From Bacillota bacterium (lineage in GTDB: Bacteria > Bacillota > Clostridia > Acetivibrionales > DTU013), in contig JAFABI010000044.1 in NCBI GenBank assembly GCA_023426125.1, forward strand, positions 1 through 64,000: a stretch of DNA of 64,000 nucleotides, written 5' to 3'. A program made the translations under genes and the position numbers. The notes beneath the pieces were generated by a model that worked only from the letters and a program-made list of their open reading frames with translations, was not told the origin of the DNA and ran no database searches. This document shows positions 7,943 to 16,371 of this stretch, piece after piece. Position 1 is the stretch's first letter. Each line of letters starts with the position of its first letter.

Positions 7943-10554
7943 ATGTGATGGGCCGTTTTACCCTGCGCAGCATGAAGGCAAACCGCAAATGGACGGTTGT
8001 CACTCTGCTGGGCATTATCATCTCCACCGCGATGATCGCCGCAGTGTCTACCTTCTGTACATCCCTTATGGAACTGATGCGCAATGAGGCCATCGCCGAA
8101 ACCGGCAACTGGCACGCCATGGTCTCGGACGTCCGCGTGCGGGATGTGTCCGTCTTTTCGGATGCCGGGCTTGTGGATGAAATCTCGCTCAGCCAGGATG
8201 TGGGCTATGCGTTGCTTGCAGGCTCAAAAAACAGGAGCAAGCCCTACCTGTTTATCCGGCAATTCGACGAGAACAGCAGTCAAAGCTTTCCCACCCGGCT
8301 CATTGAAGGCCGCATGCCGCAAAACGACGGCGAGCTCGTCCTTTCACAGCATATGGAGACAAACGGCGGCGTAAAGTACGAAGTGGGAGATACACTCACA
8401 CTGGAAATCGGAAAGCGTACAGCCTCGGACGGTATTACATACGGGCAGGAAAACTCCTACCAGGGAGAACCTGCTTCCGATTCCGCGGGCGAAACCTTTG
8501 TCCCAGGGCATACCCGTACCTACACGGTGGTGGGTGTCATCCAGCGTCCCAATTTCGAGCCCAGATGGGCGCCCGGGTATACCGCTATTACCCGTTTGGA
8601 CCCAAAAACCCTGGGGCCGGACGACACTGTGACCGTCACCCTGCTTGCCAAAAAACTAAACCGTCATTTTTTTGACGATGTGGCGGGGCTTGCGAATAGC
8701 GTAGGACTGAGCGAGTCCCATATCCGCTTCCACACCGAGCTATTGCGCTACCACGGCATTGTGTCCAACGACAATGCACAGAATGCGATCTACGCCTTTG
8801 CCGGGGTTTTCATTTTCATCATTATGGTGGCCTCCGTATCACTCATCTATAACGCCTTCGCCATCTCGGTCTCCGAGCGCATAAGCCAGCTGGGAATGCT
8901 GGCGAGCGTGGGCGCGACAAAACGGCAGAAGCGCCGGAGCGTCTATTTCGAGGGCTTCCTGCTGGGGATTGCAGGCATTCCCTTAGGGCTGCTGGCGGGC
9001 ATCCTTGGTATCGGTATCACGCTTTCCGCCATCCGTCCGCTTATGGAAAGTTTTACGAGCCTTTCTTCCGGAGGGCTTTTGCTGCACGTTTCTCCGCTGT
9101 CCGTCTTGGCGGCGGTCGTGCTGGCAGCCCTGACCATTTTTATCTCGGTCTGGATCCCCGCGCGTCGCGCGTCAAAGATCATGCCTATTGACGCCATCCG
9201 GCAGTCAAAGGAGATCAGGCTTACCCGTAAGGCGGTGAAGACTTCGCGGCTTACCCGGGCGCTCTTCGGCTTCGAGGGGGAGCTCGCCCTGAAAAACCTC
9301 AAGCGCAGCCGGAAAAAATACCGCGCCACCGTGCTGTCCCTTATCATCAGCCTGGTCTTGTTCCTCACCGTCTCCTATTATGCCGGAGCGATAGGCCGGG
9401 CTTCCGGCGCCATAGAATACGGCTATAACTTCGACCTTGTGGTGTCCTATGTCAACACACCGCGCACAGAGGTCCGGGAGGTCAATGAAAAAATCACCGC
9501 CCTGGAGGGAGTGACGGCCGCGGCGGAAGTGGAGTCCGCCACCGGGTCTTTCCTGGCGGAGGATGCGCAGCTTTCGGATCTGGTCAAGAAGCTCTATGCG
9601 TCGGCCGGCGAGGGAAGCTTTCCTTTCGACGCAAGGCTTTACTGCTATGACGATGCCTCCTTTGACCGCTATGTACACGGTTTGGGCGCCGATCCTCGGG
9701 ACTACCGGAACCCCGCGCATCCCCAAATGATTCTGATCAACTACGGAAGCACTTATTACGAGGGAAAACGCGCGGCGGGAGAGATCCTCTCCATGTCACC
9801 GGGCGGTCGGCTGATCTTTTCCCGTGATCCGTCCTCCGGAGGCGGCGGGAAAAACAGCGTTGAACTGGAAGCGGGCCTTCTCACCGACCAAAGGCCCATG
9901 GGCATAACCATTTCCCCTCCCAGCACCGTTTCTGCCGTGGTTAGCCGTGAGTTCTTCGACAGCCTTCCCGACGCCTTAAAAAGCATCGATTCCAATGGCA
10001 ATCCAAGCTTCCAGAATCTGTTTTTAACTGCTGAAAACGCCGATGCACTTGAAACACAAATACAGGAACTGACGCAAGGCCTGTCGGGCAACAGGACCGT
10101 TGTCACCAACATCGCCGCCAATGCCCGGGGTGAGCGCAATATGATGCTGGTGCTGGGAGTCTTTATCTACGGGTTTATTCTTCTGATAAGCCTCATCTGT
10201 ATCGCCAACATCTTTAACACCGTCACAACGAATGTGGCCCTGCGCCGCCGGGAGTTTGCCATGCTGCGGTCGGTAGGCATGACGCCGGAGAGCTTCAACC
10301 GGATGATCCGCTTTGAAAGCGTCTTTTATGGCCTGAAGGCGCTGCTTTACGGACTTCCAATCAGCCTGGCCGTGTCTTTGCTGCTGTACCGCATGCAGGG
10401 AGACGCGTTTGAGATGGGCTTTTCCCTACCCTGGGCAAGCTACGGCGTGGCCGTCGCGCTTATCTTTGTCATCGTAGGCGCAACGATGTTCTACTCCAGC
10501 GCCAAAATAAAAAAAGAGAATATCATCGACGCGCTGAAGGCGGAAACCACGTGA
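7939..10554 (+). CDS. FtsX-domain ABC transporter permease
   Basis: 871 residues in two similar halves, each with a membrane helix, a large extracytoplasmic domain and three further helices carrying the FtsX core. The first half has helices near 21-43 and about 282-405, with the extracellular part between. The second half starts near 458 and has FtsX helices from about 733 to 855. FtsX-like helices are visible in VSLIYNAFAISVSERISQLG and FNTVTTNVALRRREFAMLRS. The start overlaps the ATPase stop by 4 nt. It is probably the transport/sensor membrane unit paired with the short-loop kinase upstream. The coding region looks GC-richer than its neighbours (38 of 60 G+C at 9121-9180). Confidence 0.9.
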   Translation: MNVMGRFTLRSMKANRKWTVVTLLGIIISTAMIAAVSTFCTSLMELMRNEAIAETGNWHAMVSDVRVRDVSVFSDAGLVDEISLSQDVGYALLAGSKNRSKPYLFIRQFDENSSQSFPTRLIEGRMPQNDGELVLSQHMETNGGVKYEVGDTLTLEIGKRTASDGITYGQENSYQGEPASDSAGETFVPGHTRTYTVVGVIQRPNFEPRWAPGYTAITRLDPKTLGPDDTVTVTLLAKKLNRHFFDDVAGLANSVGLSESHIRFHTELLRYHGIVSNDNAQNAIYAFAGVFIFIIMVASVSLIYNAFAISVSERISQLGMLASVGATKRQKRRSVYFEGFLLGIAGIPLGLLAGILGIGITLSAIRPLMESFTSLSSGGLLLHVSPLSVLAAVVLAALTIFISVWIPARRASKIMPIDAIRQSKEIRLTRKAVKTSRLTRALFGFEGELALKNLKRSRKKYRATVLSLIISLVLFLTVSYYAGAIGRASGAIEYGYNFDLVVSYVNTPRTEVREVNEKITALEGVTAAAEVESATGSFLAEDAQLSDLVKKLYASAGEGSFPFDARLYCYDDASFDRYVHGLGADPRDYRNPAHPQMILINYGSTYYEGKRAAGEILSMSPGGRLIFSRDPSSGGGGKNSVELEAGLLTDQRPMGITISPPSTVSAVVSREFFDSLPDALKSIDSNGNPSFQNLFLTAENADALETQIQELTQGLSGNRTVVTNIAANARGERNMMLVLGVFIYGFILLISLICIANIFNTVTTNVALRRREFAMLRSVGMTPESFNRMIRFESVFYGLKALLYGLPISLAVSLLLYRMQGDAFEMGFSLPWASYGVAVALIFVIVGATMFYSSAKIKKENIIDALKAETT

Positions 10555-10560
10555 TGTCTC

Positions 10561-10638
10561 TGTAGGGGCGGCCATTATCCGTCCGGATAGCTGTTTGACG
10601 TAGATAGCATTTGCGGACGCGCAATGCGCGCCCCTACA
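10561..10638. repeat. palindromic element E3 (GTAGGGGCG...GCGCCCCTAC)
   Basis: The ends TGTAGGGGCG and CGCCCCTACA are inverted. Inner arms CCGTCCG and CGGACGCGC continue the palindrome. It begins 6 nt after the permease stop and lies between convergent genes, so it may act as a transcription barrier. It belongs to the same core family as the elements at 5136, 16236, 38746 and 55558. Confidence 0.75.
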
Positions 10639-10664
10639 CTTTTTCATACTTAGGTGTGCCGTAT

Positions 10665-10692
10665 GCGGCAATCTCAGCTTTTAGCCGGAATT
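10665..10692. repeat. fragment of repeat F (GCAATCTCAGCTTTTAGCC)
   Basis: GGCAATCTCAGCTTTTAGCC followed by GGAAT also occurs within the complete F element at 55406-55504. The flanking arms of F are absent here, so this is a partial copy next to the 3' end of the histidine kinase gene. Confidence 0.5.
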
Positions 10693-10700
10693 GCATCATT

Positions 10701-12509
10701 TCACACCTCAAAGGGTGTATTGATGGTGATGGTGGTTCCGATACCTGCCCTGCTGAAAATGCTTACGCCGTATTGATCCCCGAAATACAGCTTGACCCGC
10801 TGGTCCACATTGACAATACCGTAGCCGCGGTCGGAGTTTTCATCGGACCGCAGGATTGCTTCCAGCGTTGTTTTGCCTATACCGACGCCGTCATCAATGA
10901 TTTTCCAGATGATCTGATTCTCCTCCCGCTTCACCACAAGGCTTACGGTGATGGTCTTCTTATCCTTCCACAGGCCATGGCCGATGGAATTCTCCACAAA
11001 AGGCTGCAGCATCAGCTTGAGGGTTTTGGCCTCCAGCACCGATTCATCCACCTCGTAGACGATATTGATCTTGTTCTTGAACCGTATGCTCTGGATCCCT
11101 ATATAAGCCCTGACATGCTCGATTTCGTTCTTGATCCGGATAATACTGCTTCCTTTGCTCAAGGCGATCTTATAGAATCTGGCCAGGGAATTTGACATGC
11201 TGGTGATGTCTTCGCCGCCAACCCGCATACCCAGCATACTGATGGACGCAAGGGTATTGTACAGGAAATGGGGGTTGATCTGCGCCTGAAGGGCTTTCAA
11301 CTCCGACTCCTTTTCCTTGATCTTGATTGTATAGACCTCTTCCACCAACTCCTTGAGCTTGTGCGCCATGACGTTGAAACCGCCGATGAGATGGCCGATC
11401 TCATCATTTCCGGGGTATTGGATATAGACGTCGAATTGTCCGGTTTGAATCTTTTCCATGGAATGGGAAAGCTCCCTTATTTTCCGGGTAAAGACAGACG
11501 CCAGGAACCAGGAAATGCCGATAAAGAGCAGGGCACATAGCAGCAGGAAGCCTATTGAGGCTATCTGAAGCTTTCTCACGGCATCGGTGAAACTGCTTAG
11601 CGGGATGGTATAAACAATATGCCAGCCGGTATATTCGATGGAATCCTGCAAGGTCATATACTGTTCCTTGTTCAGGTCCAGCACGGCCGAATTTTCATGC
11701 CTTTCAAAAAGAAGTCTTTTATACTCGCGATAGATGGAGTCCCTGATTTCCGCATCCTCGTAATTCATTCCCTTGTATACGAAATTGCCCCCGTCATCAA
11801 GGATATCAAACCATCCGTTGCCATCTTCACTAACTTCCATGAGGGAATTGAAAAAGCTTTCCGAATCAAGCTCGATGCGAAAAACGCCTAAAAAGCTATC
11901 AAAGAGCGTATGGTTGAGACTACGGCCAAGCACCAGTTTTCCCGACGTTTCCGTTTCATGATCGCTGAGCCACCTGGTCTTGCTGTCGGATTGGACAATC
12001 TGCTTGTACCAGGTGGTATCCTTTACGGTGCTTTCCCTCATTATTTCAGTTCCGTAGGGCGGTATTGTATCGTTGTTGATGATCAGGCTGACTCCCGAAA
12101 GGTCCTTATAGCTGCTTTTCAACGGCCTGGAATAGCCAAAGATCCAGCTCTGCGCGTCAAGCCTGTCTGAGGGCGCCGGATACTCGTCAAAGAGGACATC
12201 CTGAAGATTGGTGTTCAGGCATACCGAATCCGCCAGCATATTATACTGGACTACTTTGTCGTCGATATTGTCTTTTGCCTGCTTTAACGTTTGCCGCAGC
12301 AGTTCCTTTGTCTGGGTATCGATATAATATTTCGTATTGGTATAATAAAATATGCTCAAGATCAGCATGCATGCGGCAGCGCCTGCCAGATAGGATATGG
12401 CAAGCTTCCTGCTGATCTTCATGTCGATGAACCTTTGATAGAACAATTTCGCCAATTTATACGGAAATTGCATCAATCCGGGCCTTTTAAGCCTTCTCTC
12501 TGTATTCAC
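10701..12509 (-). CDS. YesM-type sensor histidine kinase
   Basis: 602 residues from GTG 12509 (GGAG 9 nt upstream); ATG at 12473 is the alternative. Membrane helix near 37-55, an extracellular sensor domain to about 310, a second helix at 317-340, HAMP (341-395), then a His_kinase domain with QINPHFLYNTLASISM (His414). ATPase motifs include MLQPFVENSIGHGL and IIDDGVGIG. YesM kinases sense sugars, often through a binding protein, and phosphorylate YesN partners. The gene follows its regulator with a 23-nt overlap and a solute-binding lipoprotein further upstream, forming a three-gene unit. The regulated glycan genes are not identified, but GH39 and sugar-uptake genes lie close by. Confidence 0.92.
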   Translation of the reverse strand: MNTERRLKRPGLMQFPYKLAKLFYQRFIDMKISRKLAISYLAGAAACMLILSIFYYTNTKYYIDTQTKELLRQTLKQAKDNIDDKVVQYNMLADSVCLNTNLQDVLFDEYPAPSDRLDAQSWIFGYSRPLKSSYKDLSGVSLIINNDTIPPYGTEIMRESTVKDTTWYKQIVQSDSKTRWLSDHETETSGKLVLGRSLNHTLFDSFLGVFRIELDSESFFNSLMEVSEDGNGWFDILDDGGNFVYKGMNYEDAEIRDSIYREYKRLLFERHENSAVLDLNKEQYMTLQDSIEYTGWHIVYTIPLSSFTDAVRKLQIASIGFLLLCALLFIGISWFLASVFTRKIRELSHSMEKIQTGQFDVYIQYPGNDEIGHLIGGFNVMAHKLKELVEEVYTIKIKEKESELKALQAQINPHFLYNTLASISMLGMRVGGEDITSMSNSLARFYKIALSKGSSIIRIKNEIEHVRAYIGIQSIRFKNKINIVYEVDESVLEAKTLKLMLQPFVENSIGHGLWKDKKTITVSLVVKREENQIIWKIIDDGVGIGKTTLEAILRSDENSDRGYGIVNVDQRVKLYFGDQYGVSIFSRAGIGTTITINTPFEV

Positions 12510-14100
12510 TGGGGCTCACTCCATAACAGTTTTTAAAGATGGAACAGAAATAGGAAATATTGCTGTATCCCACCATGCTTCCGATCTGATAAACCTTCAG
12601 GTTTGTTTCCTTAAGCATTTTTTTCGCTTTTTCCAGCCGGTATTTCACAAGAAAATCCGTGAAGCTTTCCCCGATCTCCTTCTTAAAAATAATACTGATA
12701 TAATTGGGAGACAGATAAACTTCATTGGAAATATCCATGATGGTCAAATTTTTGCCGTAATTCTCCTCAATGATTTTCAGGATGTCCTTGATTATTTTTT
12801 TATTGTAGCCTTCCTTCTTCTCCGACAGGTGCTCCAGAATCGCGTTGAAAATGTTTTTGAACCACTGCTGCAAATCAAAGATGTTGTCGAAGCGGGTAAT
12901 CTTTTCCCAGACAAAGGTTTCCTTTCCAAAGACGGCGTCAAAGCTTTCGTGCATTTCGATCAGGGCGATGGACGCCTTTGCCAGCAGATTAATGCAAATA
13001 TTTCTTATATAAACGTTGGAGTAGCGGCTCTGGCTGTTCAAATGGGAAAAGAGGGTGTTGATGCTGTCATTGAGGGTGTCCCTGTCACGCAGCTCCATTC
13101 CCGACAGAATCTTTTTTTCAATTTCGTCGATATCCAGAATGGTTTCCTTGTTGCCGTCGCAGGTGATGTCCCGGTAATTGATGACCTGGTTTGAGCCCAT
13201 GAAGAACTTATATTCCACCGCTTTACAGGCTTCCCGGTAGGAGCTTTTAATATCCCCCAGCCTTACGGATAACCTTCCGATCCCGATGGTGACATTTGTT
13301 TTACAACTGTCGTTGATTTTCTTCTGAATGCCTGTTGCAAAGGACAAAAGGGTTTCATACAAGATGCGCGCCTTTTCCTCATGGGTGTTTACAATAATGC
13401 AAAATCTTCCTTCCGACACATAGAAGGCTTCAAAAGGCAGCTCCGCCTTATGGCCCTTGATGCACTCCAGGACCTCGAAGGTGGCGATATATGCTTCGTC
13501 CTGGCCGTCATCGGCTCTCCGGTTGTCAAAATCGTCAATTTCCACTGCCAGGGCGACATAGTGTCCGGAGATAAACGGAATATTAAAATATTCAAGGTTT
13601 TCCGCAACGATATTGTCGCCGGGAGAATGATGCAGCAGGTAATTGAAAAAATTGCTCTTGAGAAAAGGCATGCTGTCGTTGACCAGCTTTTTCAGCCTTT
13701 CCTTCTCCAGATGCTCGGATTTTTCCTTCCTGCAGGTATTCAGCACTTTGGTAATCACCTTTTGGAGCTCTTCCACTTCCACAGGCTTGGAAAGATATCC
13801 GTAGGCATCAAGCTCCACGGCGGTCCTGGCATATTCGAAATCCCTGTAGCCGCTGGATATGATCACCTTAAGGCCGGGGTTGCGCTGCATAAGAATGCCG
13901 GCCAGTTCAAGGCCCGTCATCCCCGTCAGCTTGATGTCGGTAAAAAGGATGTCAAATTCATTCCGGTCGGCAAAGTCAATGGCATCCTCGCCGCTTTCCA
14001 CCGCCCCTACCACCTGGATGTCCATATCCTCCCAGTTGAAGAGATCCCGCAGGCCTTCCCTCTCTATTTCTTCATCTTCTACAATCAGCATCCGGTACAT
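12487..14100 (-). CDS. YesN-type response regulator with AraC DNA-binding domain
   Basis: 537 residues from ATG 14100; the TTG at 14118 lies in the AGGGGATGG ribosome binding site itself, so the shorter start is chosen. Receiver domain (1-120) with ED at 8-9, Asp55 in ILFTDIKLTGMTG and Lys in YLSKPVEVEEL. A long central linker region (about 150-420) is typical of YesN. The C-terminal double helix-turn-helix (about 435-537) has LSPNYISIIFKKEIGESFTD and IGSMVGYSNISYFCSIFKNC. It should activate sugar-degradation or uptake genes on phosphorylation by the neighbouring kinase. It starts 19 nt after the binding-protein gene. Confidence 0.93.
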   Translation of the reverse strand: MYRMLIVEDEEIEREGLRDLFNWEDMDIQVVGAVESGEDAIDFADRNEFDILFTDIKLTGMTGLELAGILMQRNPGLKVIISSGYRDFEYARTAVELDAYGYLSKPVEVEELQKVITKVLNTCRKEKSEHLEKERLKKLVNDSMPFLKSNFFNYLLHHSPGDNIVAENLEYFNIPFISGHYVALAVEIDDFDNRRADDGQDEAYIATFEVLECIKGHKAELPFEAFYVSEGRFCIIVNTHEEKARILYETLLSFATGIQKKINDSCKTNVTIGIGRLSVRLGDIKSSYREACKAVEYKFFMGSNQVINYRDITCDGNKETILDIDEIEKKILSGMELRDRDTLNDSINTLFSHLNSQSRYSNVYIRNICINLLAKASIALIEMHESFDAVFGKETFVWEKITRFDNIFDLQQWFKNIFNAILEHLSEKKEGYNKKIIKDILKIIEENYGKNLTIMDISNEVYLSPNYISIIFKKEIGESFTDFLVKYRLEKAKKMLKETNLKVYQIGSMVGYSNISYFCSIFKNCYGVSPSEYREKA

Positions 14101-14119
14101 TTTAAACCATCCCCTCAAG

Positions 14120-15763
14120 CTACTTCTTCAAGTTCTCGGCAATTTGCCCGTTCAATTCTTCCTCCACGGCATCCAGCCCCAGCTTCTCCAATTCCGGCAG
14201 CGCGCTGTTGTACAACTCCTCAAATTCCTCATCGCTTTGGGCCATATACAATTTGCGGTCCGTTTTCCCGAAATAGGTATTGATTCTTGTACTGGCAATC
14301 CCTGTTTTCGAAGCCGGATCGATGGACAATGTCTCCAGTTCGGGAGCATACCATGCGCTTTTTAGAATGATATCCGCCCTCGCTTTCCGCTCGACGAGTT
14401 CTTCCGGCGTCATCAAGGCCGTAATTGCTTTTTCGGAGAATTTATTGTTTTGCAGAAAGCACCATTTATAATAACCGATTTCACTCAATGCGGTATCCCT
14501 TACTGCCGAAAGCTTTCTGGCAAACTCCGGCGTGACGGCCGGATCTCCGTCTGCCCCCCGGCCCCAGACCACTCCCTCCGGCCCTATCCTTGATACATAT
14601 TGCCCGGTTTCACTGGACAACCAGTTAAGAAACTCCATCGACCGGACTTTATCTTTGCATGTAGTGGTTATATAAATCCTACTCCAGGGGCTTTTCCTCA
14701 CCAGATTGTATTTTACATCCTTAAGGCCGGGGACCAGGGGTGTTTTCACCAGCATATAGGAATCCCCCGACACATTCTCCATCTGATCATTGTACTCATC
14801 CAGCCATCCGTAGGCATTGGTAGGAAAAAACACGGCAACTCTTCCGGAAATCAATTTATTATAGGCGCTTCCTTCATCCTGCAGCAGCCATTCCTGGTCA
14901 ATAAGTTTATTCCTGAACAGCCTGCTGGTAAAGTAGAAGATGTCCTTCATTTCCGGCACCCTCAAAACGTGCCTGAGCTTTTTATCCTCGCCGTATACAT
15001 AGCTTCCGCCGTCGATGGAGAAAAACTTCAGCCCGAAGCTGCCCGACAGGTCCTGGGTAGGCCAGTCGAAGGTGCTCGGTATATAGGCTTCTCCGTTTTT
15101 GGTCTTCAACCCGCTGTCCCTAACGCTTACCAGGTAATTATATACATCCTCCGGGGTATTGAGGGGAGGCGCACCCAGGCGTTCGTAAAGTCCTTTGAGC
15201 ACAAGGACCCCGCCGCCGGATTCCGGCGCCTGCCCTTCAAAATTCATACCGTGGGGAAGCCCGTAGATTTTGTCGTCAATCTCGGTACAAAAGGCTTTAA
15301 GATAATCCCACCCCACATTTTTGACGATGTCCTGGCCATATTTGTCGATCATCCCTTCCAACGGCTCGAACATCCCCTTTTGGATCAGCTTTTTATTTAA
15401 AACGCCGTCGTCGGCCATGACAATATCCGGCATATCTCCTGTCGACAGCATCATCGTCAGCCTTGTCATACTCTCATCCGAATTGGCCGGTTTCTCGATA
15501 TTCAAGGTTACTCCCGTAATCCGGGTGATTTCCCTGGACGCCAGGTCATTCCCCCATTTTTCCTTTGATTTCGGCCACCAATAGTAATTAATGTAAAAGT
15601 CCAGCGTAATAGGAGAAGGGTTATTGACCACGGTGCCGGTCGGACTTTCCGCATCCGGTTTGTTCTTCCCGTTCCCTGAAGAACTTTCCGTGCAGGCTGA
15701 AAATAGAATTCCAAAAATAAGAATCATAGAAAAAAAACAAGCCGTCCTTTTTGAAAGCTTCAT
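14120..15763 (-). CDS. extracellular solute-binding lipoprotein (family 1, LplA-like)
   Basis: 547 residues from ATG 15763 with GGGGGAG upstream; the 61-codon 5' extension of the frame is translated repeat B1 and is not real. A lipoprotein signal ends in ILFSAC, with Cys24 as lipidation site. The mature protein is a large periplasmic-binding-type sugar receptor with IVMADDGVLNKKLIQKG and PLNTPEDVYNYL features of Lpl proteins. No permease lies beside it, so it either uses another permease pair (candidates at 20000-21878) or acts as a sensor co-receptor for the YesM kinase encoded in the same unit. Confidence 0.88.
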   Translation of the reverse strand: MKLSKRTACFFSMILIFGILFSACTESSSGNGKNKPDAESPTGTVVNNPSPITLDFYINYYWWPKSKEKWGNDLASREITRITGVTLNIEKPANSDESMTRLTMMLSTGDMPDIVMADDGVLNKKLIQKGMFEPLEGMIDKYGQDIVKNVGWDYLKAFCTEIDDKIYGLPHGMNFEGQAPESGGGVLVLKGLYERLGAPPLNTPEDVYNYLVSVRDSGLKTKNGEAYIPSTFDWPTQDLSGSFGLKFFSIDGGSYVYGEDKKLRHVLRVPEMKDIFYFTSRLFRNKLIDQEWLLQDEGSAYNKLISGRVAVFFPTNAYGWLDEYNDQMENVSGDSYMLVKTPLVPGLKDVKYNLVRKSPWSRIYITTTCKDKVRSMEFLNWLSSETGQYVSRIGPEGVVWGRGADGDPAVTPEFARKLSAVRDTALSEIGYYKWCFLQNNKFSEKAITALMTPEELVERKARADIILKSAWYAPELETLSIDPASKTGIASTRINTYFGKTDRKLYMAQSDEEFEELYNSALPELEKLGLDAVEEELNGQIAENLKK

Positions 15764-15787
15764 GTATACTCCCCCATACCGGCCTTT

Positions 15788-15933
15788 TAGGAGCACCGGA
15801 AATATTACTTCCGACTCTTTTCTGGGGAATGGAGCGGGCTGGTCGCAAGCTAAAGCTTGCTGCTCGCCTATGCACCTACCAAGCGTAGTTCCCCGGAAAA
15901 GATTATCGGAAGTTATATTTTCGCCAGTGCTTA
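15788..15933. repeat. MITE-like element B1 with nested hairpin A2
   Basis: About 146 bp with terminal inverted repeats of roughly 25 bp: AGGAGCACCGGAAATATTAC on the left, and GAAAATATAACTTCCG on the complement of the right end. Inner arms TCTTTTCTGGGGAA and TTCCCCGGAAAAGA also pair. The centre, 15836-15876, is hairpin A. The element ends about 25 bp before the binding-lipoprotein ATG. The rest of 15934-16153 shows no gene. Confidence 0.8.
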
Positions 15934-16153
15934 ATCTCACAAGCATTTATGCTGAAACAATGCTTACAGCCTCCTTCGCATTTACGCGCCTTTGAAATAA
16001 TGGCAATATTTCAAGGGCTTTTCCAAAGGTGTTATTCTCAAGTGTCGTTGCAGTGACGGCAAAGGATACTATAATTTTAGCAAAAGCGGGCTTCGGTGTA
16101 AACTTGATAATATATCCTTAATAATACATTTATACCCGGTAGAATACGAGTTG

Positions 16154-16192
16154 TGAAAACGCTCTGGATAATTGGCATATTTCTGCTATAAT
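16154..16192 (+). promoter_or_regulatory. extended -10 promoter with possible cre site
   Basis: TGCTATAAT at 16184-16192 is an extended -10 box. TGAAAACGCT at 16154-16163 matches the first ten positions of the CcpA cre consensus, but the last positions do not match. This would place catabolite repression on the GH39 gene at 16372. Element E2 lies between the promoter and the gene. Confidence 0.4.
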
Positions 16193-16207
16193 TGTCATCT
16201 ATCACGC

Positions 16208-16338
16208 AATAATATTTTTATGGCAAAATGTTCTGTAGGGGCGCGCATTGCGCGTCCGCATAAATATGATCTATGGAACAAATACCGGACTGCCAATGTC
16301 CGCCACAACAAATTTATATGTCATAATTTTTTTACAGC
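16208..16338. repeat. MITE-like element E2 with GTAGGGGCG core
   Basis: ATTTTTATGGCAAAATG, then CTGTAGGGGCGCGCATTGCG, and a right end TATGTCATAATTTTTTTACAG. It is homologous to E1 at 5108-5276 over core and ends. It forms the 5' untranslated region of the downstream GH39 gene, ending 33 nt before the GTG. Confidence 0.65.
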
Positions 16339-16371
16339 AGCATCTATTATTGAATCAGGGAGGGTATTCCA

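Noticed and set aside
13381..14283. 300-codon plus-strand frame over the YesN-type gene
   Set aside because: Antisense shadow with no domain features.
15764..15946. 61-residue extension before the binding lipoprotein
   Set aside because: Translated repeat B1; the lipoprotein signal begins at 15763.
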